A stretch of DNA of 64,000 bases from Pirellula sp. (lineage in GTDB: Bacteria > Planctomycetota > Planctomycetia > Pirellulales > Pirellulaceae), in NCBI GenBank assembly GCA_021299695.1, contig JAJTEK010000004.1, positions 1 to 64,000 of the forward strand, in the 5' to 3' direction. The position numbers were made by a program, and so were the translations under genes. This document shows, one piece after another, positions 20,645-30,357 of this stretch (within the stretch, counting starts at the first letter, position 1; each line of letters starts with the position of its first letter). The notes under the pieces were generated by a model. It was not told the DNA's origin. It saw only the letters and a program-made list of their open reading frames with translations, and did no database searches.

Positions 20645-22882
20645 CTAGCGCAGCAGTCGAGTCAGGTTCGTGTACTCGTCGGTCCAGAGTGGAACCGAGC
20701 GGGGTCGATTGAGATACTCGGGCAAGTCCTTGATTTCGTCGGCGACTTGTTCGAGGAATTGCGGGTCCTTGCTCATAATCACGTAGTAGTTTCGACTCAG
20801 TGTATCGGTCTCCTTGCGGTATATCCTGCGATAACCATATCCGTGCTTTTGAGCCAATTGCTCAGTGACGGGAAACAAATCCAAGTGCGTGTTGGTGATA
20901 TGGATCGCCAGCAGTCCGTCGGGCTTTAGGTGCTGCGAGTAGATGCCGATGGCTTCATCGGTCAGAAGGTGCGTCGGAACCGCATCCCCGGAGAACGCAT
21001 CGAGGATCAGCAGATCGAACTGCTGGTTGGCGCCGGATTTGAGTTCCCGTTCAAGTTGCAAACGGGCGTCTCCCAAGATCGTGTCGACTTTACCTCGGCA
21101 GTCCGAAAGATAGTGAAACCATTGAGTGTTATTGGCCACCTCGATGACTTGGGGATTGATTTCATAGAAGCGAATCCTATCTTCGGCTCGTGCGTAGGTG
21201 GCAACTGTACCTACTCCCAAGCCAATCGTTCCAATATGGCATTGCGAGTGCTTTTGCTGAACGTAGCGAATGCCAATCTCACATCCTGAACCTTGGCCGT
21301 AATAGGTCAAGGGTAGATGTCTTTTGGTAGGATCCGCATACTGCACGCCATGCTGAATATGCCCACTGTAGAAAGCGAACATATCCTCTGGGGTATTTCG
21401 ATCTAGGCGGTCTACAGATAGCACGCCATAAAAATTCCTGGCTTCATGTAGAACGCTTGCGCTATCGGAATCGTTATCCGGCAAAGCCTCGCGAAAGAGG
21501 TAAAAGCAAGTGCTGATGGCCAAGAGTGATGCAAAGCCAAAAAGCCCAAGCCGAATCGGGCTGCGTTTCTGTGCAAGGATCGAGTAGAGAACGACGATGC
21601 ACAGGAGTGTACAGCACAAAAAAGCGAGCGTAAGTTCAAAGAACGTTTTGAAAACATACGGTGCGATCAGATTCACCAGGATACCCCCCAGAGCGCCTCC
21701 GAGTGAAATGGTCAAATAGAAACGTGTCAGATATCCCGGCCCCGGTTTGGACTTTGCAAGCTCCCCATGACAAACCACGAGTATGCAGAACAATGCGGAA
21801 AAATAGACACCCGCCTCCAACCACCATAGCTTTGAGAGTTGGATTTCATTGGCACCGGTGCGTCCTAGCACCCCATTGAAAATGTCCGAAGCCAAGTAAA
21901 CAAACTCGGTGTAGTTCGACAAACAGAAAAGCAACAAAAGCCCAACCATTGTGTAGAAAGAACGGGAATACCACTTGGGCTGGTCGAACGCCACGATGAA
22001 CGAAAGCAGATAAAGTGCTAAAGGGACAATCCACAGCAGCGGTACGGTGGCAATGTTCTGGCATACCTCATTGGTCACCGCCAGAAACACGATGCAGGCC
22101 AATGTCGGTAGCACAATCCACTTGACCATCTGAAAAAGACTTGGTGGCCCCTCGATGATACCGCTAGTTTGAATCCCACCTGCAGAACCTTTGGAGTTGG
22201 AAATCGAGGATGTGCTCGTTATCGAAACCAAGGGAAGACGTTGTGAGTTCCGTGAATAAGTCAACCAAGCACAGTAGCCACAACAGAGCGTAAATACGGC
22301 AAAACCCACCGACCACATCGCCGCTTGGGAAACGATTCCCCAGTTAGCCTCAAAGAAAAACGGATAACTAATCAATGCCAACAATGATCCAAAATTCGAA
22401 AGCGCGAACAAACGGTAGGGCGATTTGTCAAACGATTCACTGAACCACTTTTGAAGCAACGGCCCTGTCGACGAAAGTGCAAAGTAGGGTAGCCCAACTG
22501 TTGCTCCGAGCAACATTAAAACCTGCAGCAACGGCCACTCGTTATCCGCACCGGTAGGGCGTAGGGAGGCCGGAGGTATCAGTCGATTGATCGCGACGCT
22601 TCCAAGAGCGATCGCTAAGACCCCTAGGTGCAGATACAACCGAGACCGAGGCGTTAAGTGAACACTTGTTAGGTGGGCGTATAGATAGCCCAAGAAAAGA
22701 ACGATTTGAAAAAAGAGCATAGCCGAAGTCCAAACCGCAGGGGTGCCACCAAACCATGGCAGAATGAACTTGCTCAGCAGCGGTTGGACCTGGAACAACA
22801 AAAATGCACTGAAAAAAACCGTGATCGCAAAGGCCAAGGGGGGAAAAACCCCCGAGCCTCGTGGCGCATTTTCTTGCTGCAT
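20645..22882 (-). CDS. Membrane-fused spermidine synthase-like protein
   Basis: 745 residues. The first 480 residues hold about 12-13 hydrophobic helices beginning AFAITVFFSAFLLFQVQPLL, the signature of the fused MFS/spermidine-synthase-type proteins. The C-terminal 250 residues are a spermidine synthase-like methyltransferase fold: IGTIGLGVGTVATYARAEDR (nucleotide loop), FYEINPQVIEVA, LGDARLQLE, and LLILDAFSGDAVPTHLLT where the catalytic Asp would sit. True polyamine synthesis by this fused group is unproven; substrates are unknown. AGGATTTAGCG precedes the ATG. By eye the gene is less GC-rich (samples near 45-50 percent) than genes further right (samples near 60-65 percent), which may indicate different origin. 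Confidence 0.82.
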   Translation of the reverse strand: MQQENAPRGSGVFPPLAFAITVFFSAFLLFQVQPLLSKFILPWFGGTPAVWTSAMLFFQIVLFLGYLYAHLTSVHLTPRSRLYLHLGVLAIALGSVAINRLIPPASLRPTGADNEWPLLQVLMLLGATVGLPYFALSSTGPLLQKWFSESFDKSPYRLFALSNFGSLLALISYPFFFEANWGIVSQAAMWSVGFAVFTLCCGYCAWLTYSRNSQRLPLVSITSTSSISNSKGSAGGIQTSGIIEGPPSLFQMVKWIVLPTLACIVFLAVTNEVCQNIATVPLLWIVPLALYLLSFIVAFDQPKWYSRSFYTMVGLLLLFCLSNYTEFVYLASDIFNGVLGRTGANEIQLSKLWWLEAGVYFSALFCILVVCHGELAKSKPGPGYLTRFYLTISLGGALGGILVNLIAPYVFKTFFELTLAFLCCTLLCIVVLYSILAQKRSPIRLGLFGFASLLAISTCFYLFREALPDNDSDSASVLHEARNFYGVLSVDRLDRNTPEDMFAFYSGHIQHGVQYADPTKRHLPLTYYGQGSGCEIGIRYVQQKHSQCHIGTIGLGVGTVATYARAEDRIRFYEINPQVIEVANNTQWFHYLSDCRGKVDTILGDARLQLERELKSGANQQFDLLILDAFSGDAVPTHLLTDEAIGIYSQHLKPDGLLAIHITNTHLDLFPVTEQLAQKHGYGYRRIYRKETDTLSRNYYVIMSKDPQFLEQVADEIKDLPEYLNRPRSVPLWTDEYTNLTRLLR

Positions 22883-23295
22883 CGCTAAATCCTAAGTCGA
22901 CGTTCCAAACAATGTTCTCGTAATTCTATAACGATTGAAGAATCTCCATGCACCTAGCAATAATCCAATTTTTCTCAAGAAATCGCGGTTTTCTCCCGGA
23001 CGGTGTATTGTGATCGCGCCCTGGTAAATACGATAAGCCAAGTCGATTCAGCCAATGTCCAAGTTGTTTTTGGCCGATTCATCAGCTAGACTCATTCAGA
23101 TCGTTAGTAGCCGCTCCTCGGAAGCCCTACTGCGCCCTCGCCTCACCCGCATCCTTCCACTAGGCGACTCTGCAACGCAGAAGGGCTAATCCCGGCGTTC
23201 CTGGCCCCCATCCGATTGCATGCCATCGGCGGTCGGCGTTCACTTTACCGAACTGTGCCCGCGCATGGCCCGAAGAAAGTTATCCGAGGCCCTGA
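22883..23295. other. 413-bp divergent intergenic region, nothing identified
   Basis: Between divergent spermidine synthase-like and hydrolase genes. The left 100 bases are strongly AT-rich (one 60-base stretch about 32 percent GC by count), as expected of promoters. The right part is GC-rich and non-coding in all frames I read. No tRNA, hairpin or repeat was recognised. Confidence 0.4.
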
Positions 23296-24054
23296 ATGAT
23301 CAGCTTACTTGACCACCCGTCGATCAGTGGGAAGTACCTCTTCCCACAAAATCGAAAGTTGAAACGACCCTTTGTAGTCCATGTCAACAACGTCGAGTTG
23401 GCTTGCTTCCATAGGATTGTTGACAACAGTGGATTCACGTTGATTCACTTTCACGGCAATGGCGAAGCGGTAGTAGACTATGTTCCGTTTATGGCGGACG
23501 TTTTTGAAGACATGGGGCTCAATCAGTTATTCGTCGAGTACCGAGCCTACGGTGGGTCTTCAGGCGAGGCGAAACTTGTCGCTATGCTTGCCGACGGTGA
23601 GGCGGTTATGCAAGCTGCCGGAATTGCCCCGGAGCAAGCAGTTGTCTTTGGTCGCTCCATCGGTTCATTGTACGCCATCGAGTTGGCGCATCGACAACCA
23701 AGCGTTGCAGGGCTGATTATCGAAAGCGGGATAGCGGATCCTTACGAGCGATTTTTGGCCTACTCCTATCTTGAATCTTCCGGGATTAGCGAATCCGACG
23801 TCAAGGCCGAGGTTGCCAAGCACTTCAATCACCAATCGAAACTAGCGGGCTACACCAACCCGCTGCTGATCCTGCATGCCGAAAATGACCGTTTGATTGA
23901 TATGTCGCACGCCGAGCGCAACGAGGCGTGGGCAGGTTCAAAGACCAAGCGGCTAGTGCGATTTCCAAAGGGCGATCACAACACAATCTTCCCAGCGAAC
24001 ATGAATCCGTACATTGCTGCTGTCAAAGAGTTTGTCGAAGGGCTTGGGCGATGA
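23296..24054 (+). CDS. Alpha/beta hydrolase family protein
   Basis: 252 residues, cytoplasmic (no signal peptide). A serine hydrolase with the nucleophile elbow GRSIGS (about residue 115-120), oxyanion-side HFHGNGE (about 52-58), likely catalytic Asp in LHAENDRLID and His in FPKGDHN. The pattern FHGNGEAVVDY and EYRAYGGSSGEAK resembles the ABHD13/Bem46-like branch. Substrate unknown. GAGG at 23286-23289 is the ribosome site. It converges on the helicase gene with 81 bases between. Confidence 0.85.
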   Translation: MISLLDHPSISGKYLFPQNRKLKRPFVVHVNNVELACFHRIVDNSGFTLIHFHGNGEAVVDYVPFMADVFEDMGLNQLFVEYRAYGGSSGEAKLVAMLADGEAVMQAAGIAPEQAVVFGRSIGSLYAIELAHRQPSVAGLIIESGIADPYERFLAYSYLESSGISESDVKAEVAKHFNHQSKLAGYTNPLLILHAENDRLIDMSHAERNEAWAGSKTKRLVRFPKGDHNTIFPANMNPYIAAVKEFVEGLGR

Positions 24055-24135
24055 ACAATTCCGCTCTTGCCGCTCATCATCGCTTACCTGTTTGCCTGCC
24101 GCAGGCGAGCGCTTGTTCGTTTCGATACGAGCCTA

Positions 24136-25512
24136 TCAGCGGCGTTTGGTTTTGGGGCTCGAACGTTTTCCGAAAGACTTAGGCGGATTGGATCCCTCGC
24201 GAGGTTTGATCTTTTTGACCTTTCCGCTGATGCTTCGGCGTCGCTTTGTCGACGCACCTGCGGTGCGAGGTTCACTGCTTGTCTCGCTACGCGCCGCACC
24301 GCGAGCCTCACCACGGGTTTTCTTGGTCCGGCGAAAAACGCTCGCCCCATGAAGTTCGGGGTCTTGATCGTTCGGAGAGTGATGCGGATGGTCCTGATCG
24401 ATCGGGATCGGCATTTTGATGACCTTCTCGATTTCCCGCAGGTACTTCAGTTCATCTCCTGAGCACAGAGTGATGCTCTCACCGCTAGCACCGGCGCGGG
24501 CTGTGCGACCGATCCGATGGACATAGGCTTCGGCTTCGACCGGTACGTCGAAATTGATTACATGGCTGATCTCATCGATATCGATTCCGCGGGCTGCGAT
24601 ATCCGTTGCGATAAGCACTCTGATCTTGCCATCGCGAAAGCCGTTCAACACGCGTTGCCTCGCGTTTTGAGATCGGCCTCCGTGGATTCCTTCTGCGGAT
24701 TCCCCTGCATCGATCAGAGATTTAAAGAGCCGATCGGCTCCATGCTTGGTGCGCATAAACACCAAGACGCGGGTCCTGGATTTGTCCGATAGCAATCGAT
24801 CCAAAACTCGACGTTTGTTGCCCCGATCGACAAACATAACCGATTGCTTGACACGATCGGCCGTTCGGGACGGCGGTGTGACCATGACGCTCACTGGGTT
24901 ATGCAGCAAGGTGGTGGTAATTTTTTGGATTTCCGAAGGCATGGTTGCCGAGAGAAAAACCGATTGGCGATTCCGAGGGAGTTGTTTAACGATCCTTTGG
25001 ACATCGGGCATAAATCCCATATCGAGCATTCGATCGGCTTCGTCCAGAACGAAGAAGCGAAGCTTGCTCAGATCGCAGTAGTCCTGATGGATCAAGTCCA
25101 GGAGGCGACCTGGGGTCGCGACGATGATGTGGATCCCTTTGACCAGCGCCGCGACCTGCGGCCTCTGCCCGACGCCGCCGAAGATCGTCGTATGGCGGAC
25201 CTTGGTGAATCGGCCGATTGCGCTGATGTTTTCCGAGATCTGAACCACGAGTTCACGCGTGGGGGCAAGAATGAGGCCTAGGGGCTGATAAGGAGTCGCG
25301 TACTGTCCTAGCTTGTGGATCTGTTGAAGAATCGGTATGGCAAAAGCCGCCGTTTTTCCCGTGCCGGTCTGGGCGCAACCCAAAAGGTCCTTACCCTCCA
25401 AAAGGGGAGGGATTGCCCCTGCCTGGATCGGTGTGGGGGTCAGATATTCAAGGGCCTTTAGAGCCGATTGGATCTCCGGAATGATGGGGAGATCAGAAAA
25501 CGTGCTGGACAC
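24136..25512 (-). CDS. rhlE: DEAD-box RNA helicase, RhlE type
   Basis: 458 residues, GTG start preceded by GAGGTATTT. It unwinds RNA duplexes using ATP, with roles in RNA decay or ribosome assembly. Motifs in order: Q motif TPIQAGAIPPLL, motif I AQTGTGKTAAF, PTRELVVQI (Ia), TPGRLLDL (Ib), DEADRMLDMGF (II), LSATMP (III), ATDIAARGIDI (V) and HRIGRTARAG (VI). The C-terminal 65 residues form a basic Lys/Arg/Ser tail (STKRRRSISGKVKKIKPRE) typical of RhlE-type RNA-binding extensions. All helicase motifs intact. Gene symbol reflects the subfamily-like motif pattern, not a proven orthologue. Confidence 0.9.
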   Translation of the reverse strand: MSSTFSDLPIIPEIQSALKALEYLTPTPIQAGAIPPLLEGKDLLGCAQTGTGKTAAFAIPILQQIHKLGQYATPYQPLGLILAPTRELVVQISENISAIGRFTKVRHTTIFGGVGQRPQVAALVKGIHIIVATPGRLLDLIHQDYCDLSKLRFFVLDEADRMLDMGFMPDVQRIVKQLPRNRQSVFLSATMPSEIQKITTTLLHNPVSVMVTPPSRTADRVKQSVMFVDRGNKRRVLDRLLSDKSRTRVLVFMRTKHGADRLFKSLIDAGESAEGIHGGRSQNARQRVLNGFRDGKIRVLIATDIAARGIDIDEISHVINFDVPVEAEAYVHRIGRTARAGASGESITLCSGDELKYLREIEKVIKMPIPIDQDHPHHSPNDQDPELHGASVFRRTKKTRGEARGAARSETSSEPRTAGASTKRRRSISGKVKKIKPREGSNPPKSFGKRSSPKTKRR

Positions 25513-25678
25513 AAATACCTCGATGGACCCATCGCATGGGTTAGCCGTTGCAATTAAAACCGACGGTGAGTCTAGGTCACAGCGAGAGTAAATATAAGGC
25601 CAATTCGATGTTCCTGATGGAAATCGGGCCAGACCGAGCGCCGCGGGAAGATGCCATCGGGGGCAAGGGGCCCCAAGC

Positions 25679-27064
25679 TCACTCGCCGGAAATCCAAACC
25701 CCGAGGAAAAAGAGGATCCCTCCGAGCAAGATCGCCATCGGGAGGGTTAGTACCCAGGCGATGAGGATCTTGCGAATCGTACCTAGCTGCACCCCGGACT
25801 TGTTGGCCCACATGGTGCCTGCGATTCCTGAGGAGAGGACTTGGGTGGTGCTGACTGGAGCATGGAAGATATCGGCAAGCCCGATGGTGATCGCAGCTAC
25901 GGTCTCTGCCGCGGCACCTTGGGCGTAGGTCAAGTGCGTTTTTCCGATCTTCTCAGCGATCGTCACGACAATCCGTTTGTAGCCGATCGTCGTTCCGATT
26001 CCCAAAGCGAGGGCAACCCCGAGAACCACCCAAAATGGGACATATTCGATCGAGTGCTTGAGCACCTTGCGGTGCGGAGCAAGTTGCTTGGACAACTCGG
26101 GTGCGAGCTTCGCTTTCTCGAGCTCTTTGCCGAACCGATAAATCGATTGGCGAACTTGCCATCGCTCGTCAGAAGGGACGTCCTTGAGGGAGGACTTGCC
26201 TGCGAGGCCCGATTCGATTTCGTCGAGTTGATCGATCAGCTTCGAATGCTCGCCTCCGCTTTGTGCAAGCGAGCCTTTCATCGCGACGGCCGCATCGTGG
26301 ACTTCGACGGCAAGTCCAGGGTGGCGCAGGTCCATCGCGTAATAGGCAGGCAAGAAACCGATGAGTGCCAGTAGGATCAACCCCATTCCCTTTTGACCGT
26401 CGTTCGAGCCGTGTGCCATGCTTACCCCACCGCAGGTTGCAATGAGAACGGCTCGGATCCATGACGGCGGATTGTCCCCCTCTCCAGGTGGGTGATACAG
26501 ATTGGGGTTCTTCAAGACGACTTTCATCGCCAAGAGCAGCATGGCCGCTGCGAAAAAACCGATCATAGGAGACAGCAACAGGGCCTTCCCCACATCCATC
26601 GCCTTGTTCCAGTTGACTCCTGAGAGGTTTCCCTCGGTCATCAAGCTATTGGCAAGTCCCACGCCAAGTATCGAGCCTATGAGTGTGTGGGAACTCGAAA
26701 CCGGAAGCCCCATCCACCAGGTACCCAAGTTCCATATGACGCCTGCGAGAAGCAACGCGATGACCATGACGATCGCCCGTGAACTACTCCCCTCGATCAG
26801 GAGTCCCACGGGAAGCAAATTGACGATGCTAAATGCGACAGTGGTCCCTCCGATGAGAACCCCCAAGAAATTCATGAATCCCGAAAAGAAAACCGCAGGA
26901 GTCGGCTTGAGTGTTTTGGTGTAGATGACCGTTGTAACGGCGTTGGCCGTATCGTGGAATCCGTTGATGAATTCGAACGCAAAGGCGATAAATAAGGCGA
27001 AAAAAAACAGGAATTGTCCGATGGCGCTAAGATTTCCAAAAGCTTCCCAAAAAGTGGTGTTCAT
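25679..27064 (-). CDS. PiT family inorganic phosphate transporter
   Basis: 461 residues from the ATG at 27064, preceded by AAGGAA. A frame open upstream to 27448 would add a Cys/Pro-rich segment antisense to the pair C gene and is rejected. Seen: FAFEFINGFHDTANAVTTVI (first PiT signature), about eleven membrane segments, and the second repeat signature SMAHGSNDGQKGMGLILLA. A soluble region of about 130 residues (about 240-360, with ESGLAGKSSLKDVPSD) sits between the two halves, as in many PiT proteins. It moves phosphate with protons or sodium across the inner membrane. No phoU-like gene is adjacent. Confidence 0.92.
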   Translation of the reverse strand: MNTTFWEAFGNLSAIGQFLFFFALFIAFAFEFINGFHDTANAVTTVIYTKTLKPTPAVFFSGFMNFLGVLIGGTTVAFSIVNLLPVGLLIEGSSSRAIVMVIALLLAGVIWNLGTWWMGLPVSSSHTLIGSILGVGLANSLMTEGNLSGVNWNKAMDVGKALLLSPMIGFFAAAMLLLAMKVVLKNPNLYHPPGEGDNPPSWIRAVLIATCGGVSMAHGSNDGQKGMGLILLALIGFLPAYYAMDLRHPGLAVEVHDAAVAMKGSLAQSGGEHSKLIDQLDEIESGLAGKSSLKDVPSDERWQVRQSIYRFGKELEKAKLAPELSKQLAPHRKVLKHSIEYVPFWVVLGVALALGIGTTIGYKRIVVTIAEKIGKTHLTYAQGAAAETVAAITIGLADIFHAPVSTTQVLSSGIAGTMWANKSGVQLGTIRKILIAWVLTLPMAILLGGILFFLGVWISGE

Positions 27065-27111
27065 GATCGATTCCTTGTTCGGTTCGCAGGGGCAAACACA
27101 GAAGCTTGGGG

Positions 27112-27117
27112 TACAAT
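27112..27117 (+). promoter_or_regulatory. Candidate -10 box for pair C
   Basis: TACAAT (within GGGGTACAATAGC) lies 46 bases before the PSCyt start. The same TACAATAG string occurs upstream of nagB. No -35 hexamer at the proper distance was found. Confidence 0.3.
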
Positions 27118-27162
27118 AGCCGTGGTCATTGAAGATTTCGCCAAGATTGTCAGTAGAGTTGT

Positions 27163-30100
27163 ATGAATTGCAAGACCTCTGGCCGACGTTCGCCAAGCAA
27201 TGCCAAGTATCCGTGGGGAATGCTCCCTGGCCGTTTTTTGCCAAGGAGTTGCAGAGTGGCCGTACTTTCCTGCGTCGAGGGTTCTTGGGTGGTGGGTTCT
27301 TGGGTGGTGCTCCTTTGGACCATTCTTTTTCAGACCACGGCTCTTCTTGGCCAAATCCCGGTTGATTTTCAAGCAACAGGCGATGTTCAAAAACCAGTGG
27401 ACTATCAGAATGAGGTTCGGCCAATCCTGGCCAACCACTGCTTTGCATGCCATGGGTTCGATGATCAGGGGCGACAAGCCGATCTTCGCCTCGATCTGGA
27501 AATGGTCGACTCAGCTTCCGGGGGGGCTAGTCCAGCGATCGTTCCGGGCAGGCCCGACCAGAGCGAAATGGTTCGTAGGATCCATAGCGAGGATCCCGAC
27601 TTGCTCATGCCCCCTGCATCTTTCAATAAACCCCTTACGGATGCTCAAAGAGAGGTTTTGCGACGCTGGATTGCCCAAGGCGCACGCTATGAAAAGCATT
27701 GGGCGTTTTCGAAGTTAACGCGTCCATCGCCGCCGATTTCGAAAAACGACATCGACACCAAAGCAGCCAATCAAGTAGCCAACATCGAATCCAACGCGAT
27801 CGATCGGTGGGTGCAAAGAGAACTGGAGCAGCAGAGCCTGAGTCGTTCCCCGCGCGCGTCGACCCCCACGCTTGTGAGGCGTCTGTACCTGGATCTTGTC
27901 GGTACCCTTCCAAGCCCCGAGGAGGTCCAAGCCGTCTGCGAGGATCGTTCATTAAACCCGATCGATCGGTTGATCGAAAACCTATTGGCGAGCCCTCAGT
28001 TCGGCGAACGCTGGGGGCGGTTCTGGCTCGACCAAGCCCGCTATGCGGATTCCAACGGATTTTCCATCGACGGGGCGCGCGTCATGTGGCCCTACCGCGA
28101 CTGGGTGATCGCCGCGGTCAATTCCGATATGCCCTTCGATCAATTCACCATCGAGCAACTCGCCGGGGATCTGCTCGACCCCTCAGGTGCCTTGCGCGCG
28201 AGCAAGAGTCAACGCATTGCAAGCGCTTTCCACCGCAACACAATGATCAACGAAGAGGGAGGTGTCAAAGCAGACCAATACCGGCACGAAGCGATCATCG
28301 ATCGGGTCAACACCACCGGTTCGGTTTGGTTGGGATTGACCCTTGGCTGCGCTCAGTGTCATACCCACAAATACGATCCGATCAGCATCGACGACTACTA
28401 CCGTCTCTATGCATTTTTTAATGCTTGCGCCGATAACAACTCTGCAGGTCCGACCCTCGAGGTTCTCGAAGGCGAAGTCTTCGGATTGCCCGATTCGGTT
28501 TTTGAGGATTTGTCGGAGTTGAAGAAACTTCGAGAGAAACTCAGTTCCCTGGAGGCTCAGCAGAAGAAGCTTGCCGAAGCACAGATACCAGAGTTGCAAT
28601 GGAAACAGGTCTCTTTACTGCATGCCATGGGCTCCGATGGCCCCGAATTCCTACCCTTGGAGTTCCGTGATGACGGCTCGGTATTGGTCCCCGATCGACT
28701 ACGGGGAAATTCGGTGTTGAAAGTCGAATTCATCCCCCACCAAGCGACTGAAATCTCTGGACCGATCACCGCGATACGACTGCGCACGCTGCCCGACGAC
28801 TCCTTGCCGCAACGCGGTCCGGGGACGGCCGGAAATGGGAACTTCGTACTCTCGGAATTCCAACTCTTCAGAGGGGCGGTTCGCCAAGCGTTCACTCAAG
28901 CTTGGGCTGACCATTCGCAACCGAAATTCTCCGTCGCCGGTGCAATCGATGGCGACCCCAAGACAGGTTGGGCAATCAATACCGATGCAGCTCAAATCAA
29001 AGCGAACCCGGAATTGAAGATGAATGCGCCGCACTGGGCGGTCTTCGCTCTTGCCAAACCTATCGAGCCTAGCGGCACTCCGATCGATGTTCTACTGATG
29101 CACGAGATCAATCAGGGATATCTTGTGGGCCGTTTCGCTTTGGATGTCAGCACAAGTCCTATTCCTCAACAACCCAAAGTGCCTCAAGAGGATCTTGAGG
29201 CACTCAAATCCCAGATCGCTCATTACAGTAGTCGATTGCCAAATCAGGGGAAGCTCTTTGCGCAGATGGTCTCGAAAGATCAACCAGAACCACCGACAAC
29301 CTATCGATTGCTGCGAGGCGATTTTCTCAGTGCGGATAAAGACAACGGTCCTCTGGATCCGACGATCCCCTCGGTGTTTCGAGCTGGGCATGAGCTCGCG
29401 ATGCACAACCGACTCGACTTGGCCCGCTGGATTGTCTCCTCTGACAATCCACTCACGGCCCGCGTGATGACCAACCGCGTTTGGATGAAGCTATTCGGGA
29501 CTGGATTGGTCGAAACGGAGAATGATTTTGGGTTGCAAGGGGCCATGCCAAGCCATCCGGAGTTGCTCGATTGGCTGGCCAGTGACTGGGTCGATTCGGG
29601 TTGGTCGCTCAAGCACCTGATTCATCGGATCGTCACGTCGGAAACCTACCAACAGTCAAGCGCCTGGCGCGAGGAGCTTGCTCAAGTCGATCCGGCCAAT
29701 CGGTTGCTCGCTAGGCAATCTCGGATTCGGCTCGATGCAGAGATCCTCCGCGATCGAGCCCTTTCTGCAAGCGGAGCGATTTGCCTTAGAGTCGGAGGGC
29801 CTAGCGTCCATCCACCCCAGCCCGCCGGCGTCTACAACTTCACCCAGACGACCAAGACCTGGAAAGAGGACACAGGGGCAAATCGATACCGGAAAACGAT
29901 GTACACCGAGTTTTTTCGAAGCGCACCCTATCCGTTGTTTACGACTTTCGACAGCCCCGACTTCAGCACCGTGTGCACCCGTCGCAGTCGGACCAATACG
30001 CCACTGCAAGCCCTCACGCTGGCCAACGATCCGGTCTTTTGGGAACTGGCCGAACTCTTGGTGCAAAGGGCGAAACGCGAAGCCGACCCACTTTCGGTCG

Positions 30101-30327
30101 AGCAACGGATCCATCGCATGGTTCTGCTGGCTTGGTGCCGCGATCCGAGCCGAGAGGAACTCGAACGCTTGAACGAGTTTTATCGGGCAACCCAAGAGTA
30201 CTATCGCCAGAACCCAGCGGAAATTCATCATTCCCCAGGCACCCAAGCAGCCGATCCCAATGATGCGGCTTATGCCCAAGTCGCACGCGTGCTATTGAAT
30301 ACCGATGAGTTCGTGAATCGCGAGTAG
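27163..30327 (+). CDS. PSCyt1-PSCyt2-PSD1 exported protein (pair C)
   Basis: 1054 residues. ATG 27163 is used; the ATG at 27220 (GGGGA close by) is an alternative. The signal region has a 15-bp duplication encoding GSWVVGSWVV. PSCyt1: CFACH at 93-97 with MPP at about 149-151. PSCyt2/DUF1549: at about 210-420 with CAQCH at 396-400, followed by THKYDPISIDDYY. Then a short coiled coil (SELKKLREKLSSLEAQQKKL) and a galactose-binding-like insert (DGDPKTGWAINTDA, about 590-690, F5/8-type pattern), then PSD1/DUF1553 (ARVMTNRVWMKLFGTGLVET, RRSRTNTPLQALTLANDPVF). The second heme motif reads CAQCH where pairs A and B have CARCH. The DUF1501 gene follows after 30 bases. Confidence 0.87.
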   Translation: MNCKTSGRRSPSNAKYPWGMLPGRFLPRSCRVAVLSCVEGSWVVGSWVVLLWTILFQTTALLGQIPVDFQATGDVQKPVDYQNEVRPILANHCFACHGFDDQGRQADLRLDLEMVDSASGGASPAIVPGRPDQSEMVRRIHSEDPDLLMPPASFNKPLTDAQREVLRRWIAQGARYEKHWAFSKLTRPSPPISKNDIDTKAANQVANIESNAIDRWVQRELEQQSLSRSPRASTPTLVRRLYLDLVGTLPSPEEVQAVCEDRSLNPIDRLIENLLASPQFGERWGRFWLDQARYADSNGFSIDGARVMWPYRDWVIAAVNSDMPFDQFTIEQLAGDLLDPSGALRASKSQRIASAFHRNTMINEEGGVKADQYRHEAIIDRVNTTGSVWLGLTLGCAQCHTHKYDPISIDDYYRLYAFFNACADNNSAGPTLEVLEGEVFGLPDSVFEDLSELKKLREKLSSLEAQQKKLAEAQIPELQWKQVSLLHAMGSDGPEFLPLEFRDDGSVLVPDRLRGNSVLKVEFIPHQATEISGPITAIRLRTLPDDSLPQRGPGTAGNGNFVLSEFQLFRGAVRQAFTQAWADHSQPKFSVAGAIDGDPKTGWAINTDAAQIKANPELKMNAPHWAVFALAKPIEPSGTPIDVLLMHEINQGYLVGRFALDVSTSPIPQQPKVPQEDLEALKSQIAHYSSRLPNQGKLFAQMVSKDQPEPPTTYRLLRGDFLSADKDNGPLDPTIPSVFRAGHELAMHNRLDLARWIVSSDNPLTARVMTNRVWMKLFGTGLVETENDFGLQGAMPSHPELLDWLASDWVDSGWSLKHLIHRIVTSETYQQSSAWREELAQVDPANRLLARQSRIRLDAEILRDRALSASGAICLRVGGPSVHPPQPAGVYNFTQTTKTWKEDTGANRYRKTMYTEFFRSAPYPLFTTFDSPDFSTVCTRRSRTNTPLQALTLANDPVFWELAELLVQRAKREADPLSVEQRIHRMVLLAWCRDPSREELERLNEFYRATQEYYRQNPAEIHHSPGTQAADPNDAAYAQVARVLLNTDEFVNRE
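27279..27308 (+). repeat. 15-bp direct duplication in the signal sequence of the pair C cytochrome
   Basis: GGGTTCTTGGGTGGT is present twice back to back (27279-27293 and 27294-27308), adding five residues to the hydrophobic core of the signal segment without disturbing the frame. Confidence 0.85.
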
Positions 30328-30357
30328 GATGGAAACCAAACGAGGAATCCAAAAAAC

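Noticed and set aside
27065-27448. 128-residue extension of the phosphate transporter
   Set aside because: It is antisense to the pair C gene, low in family similarity, and AAGGAA precedes the ATG at 27064.
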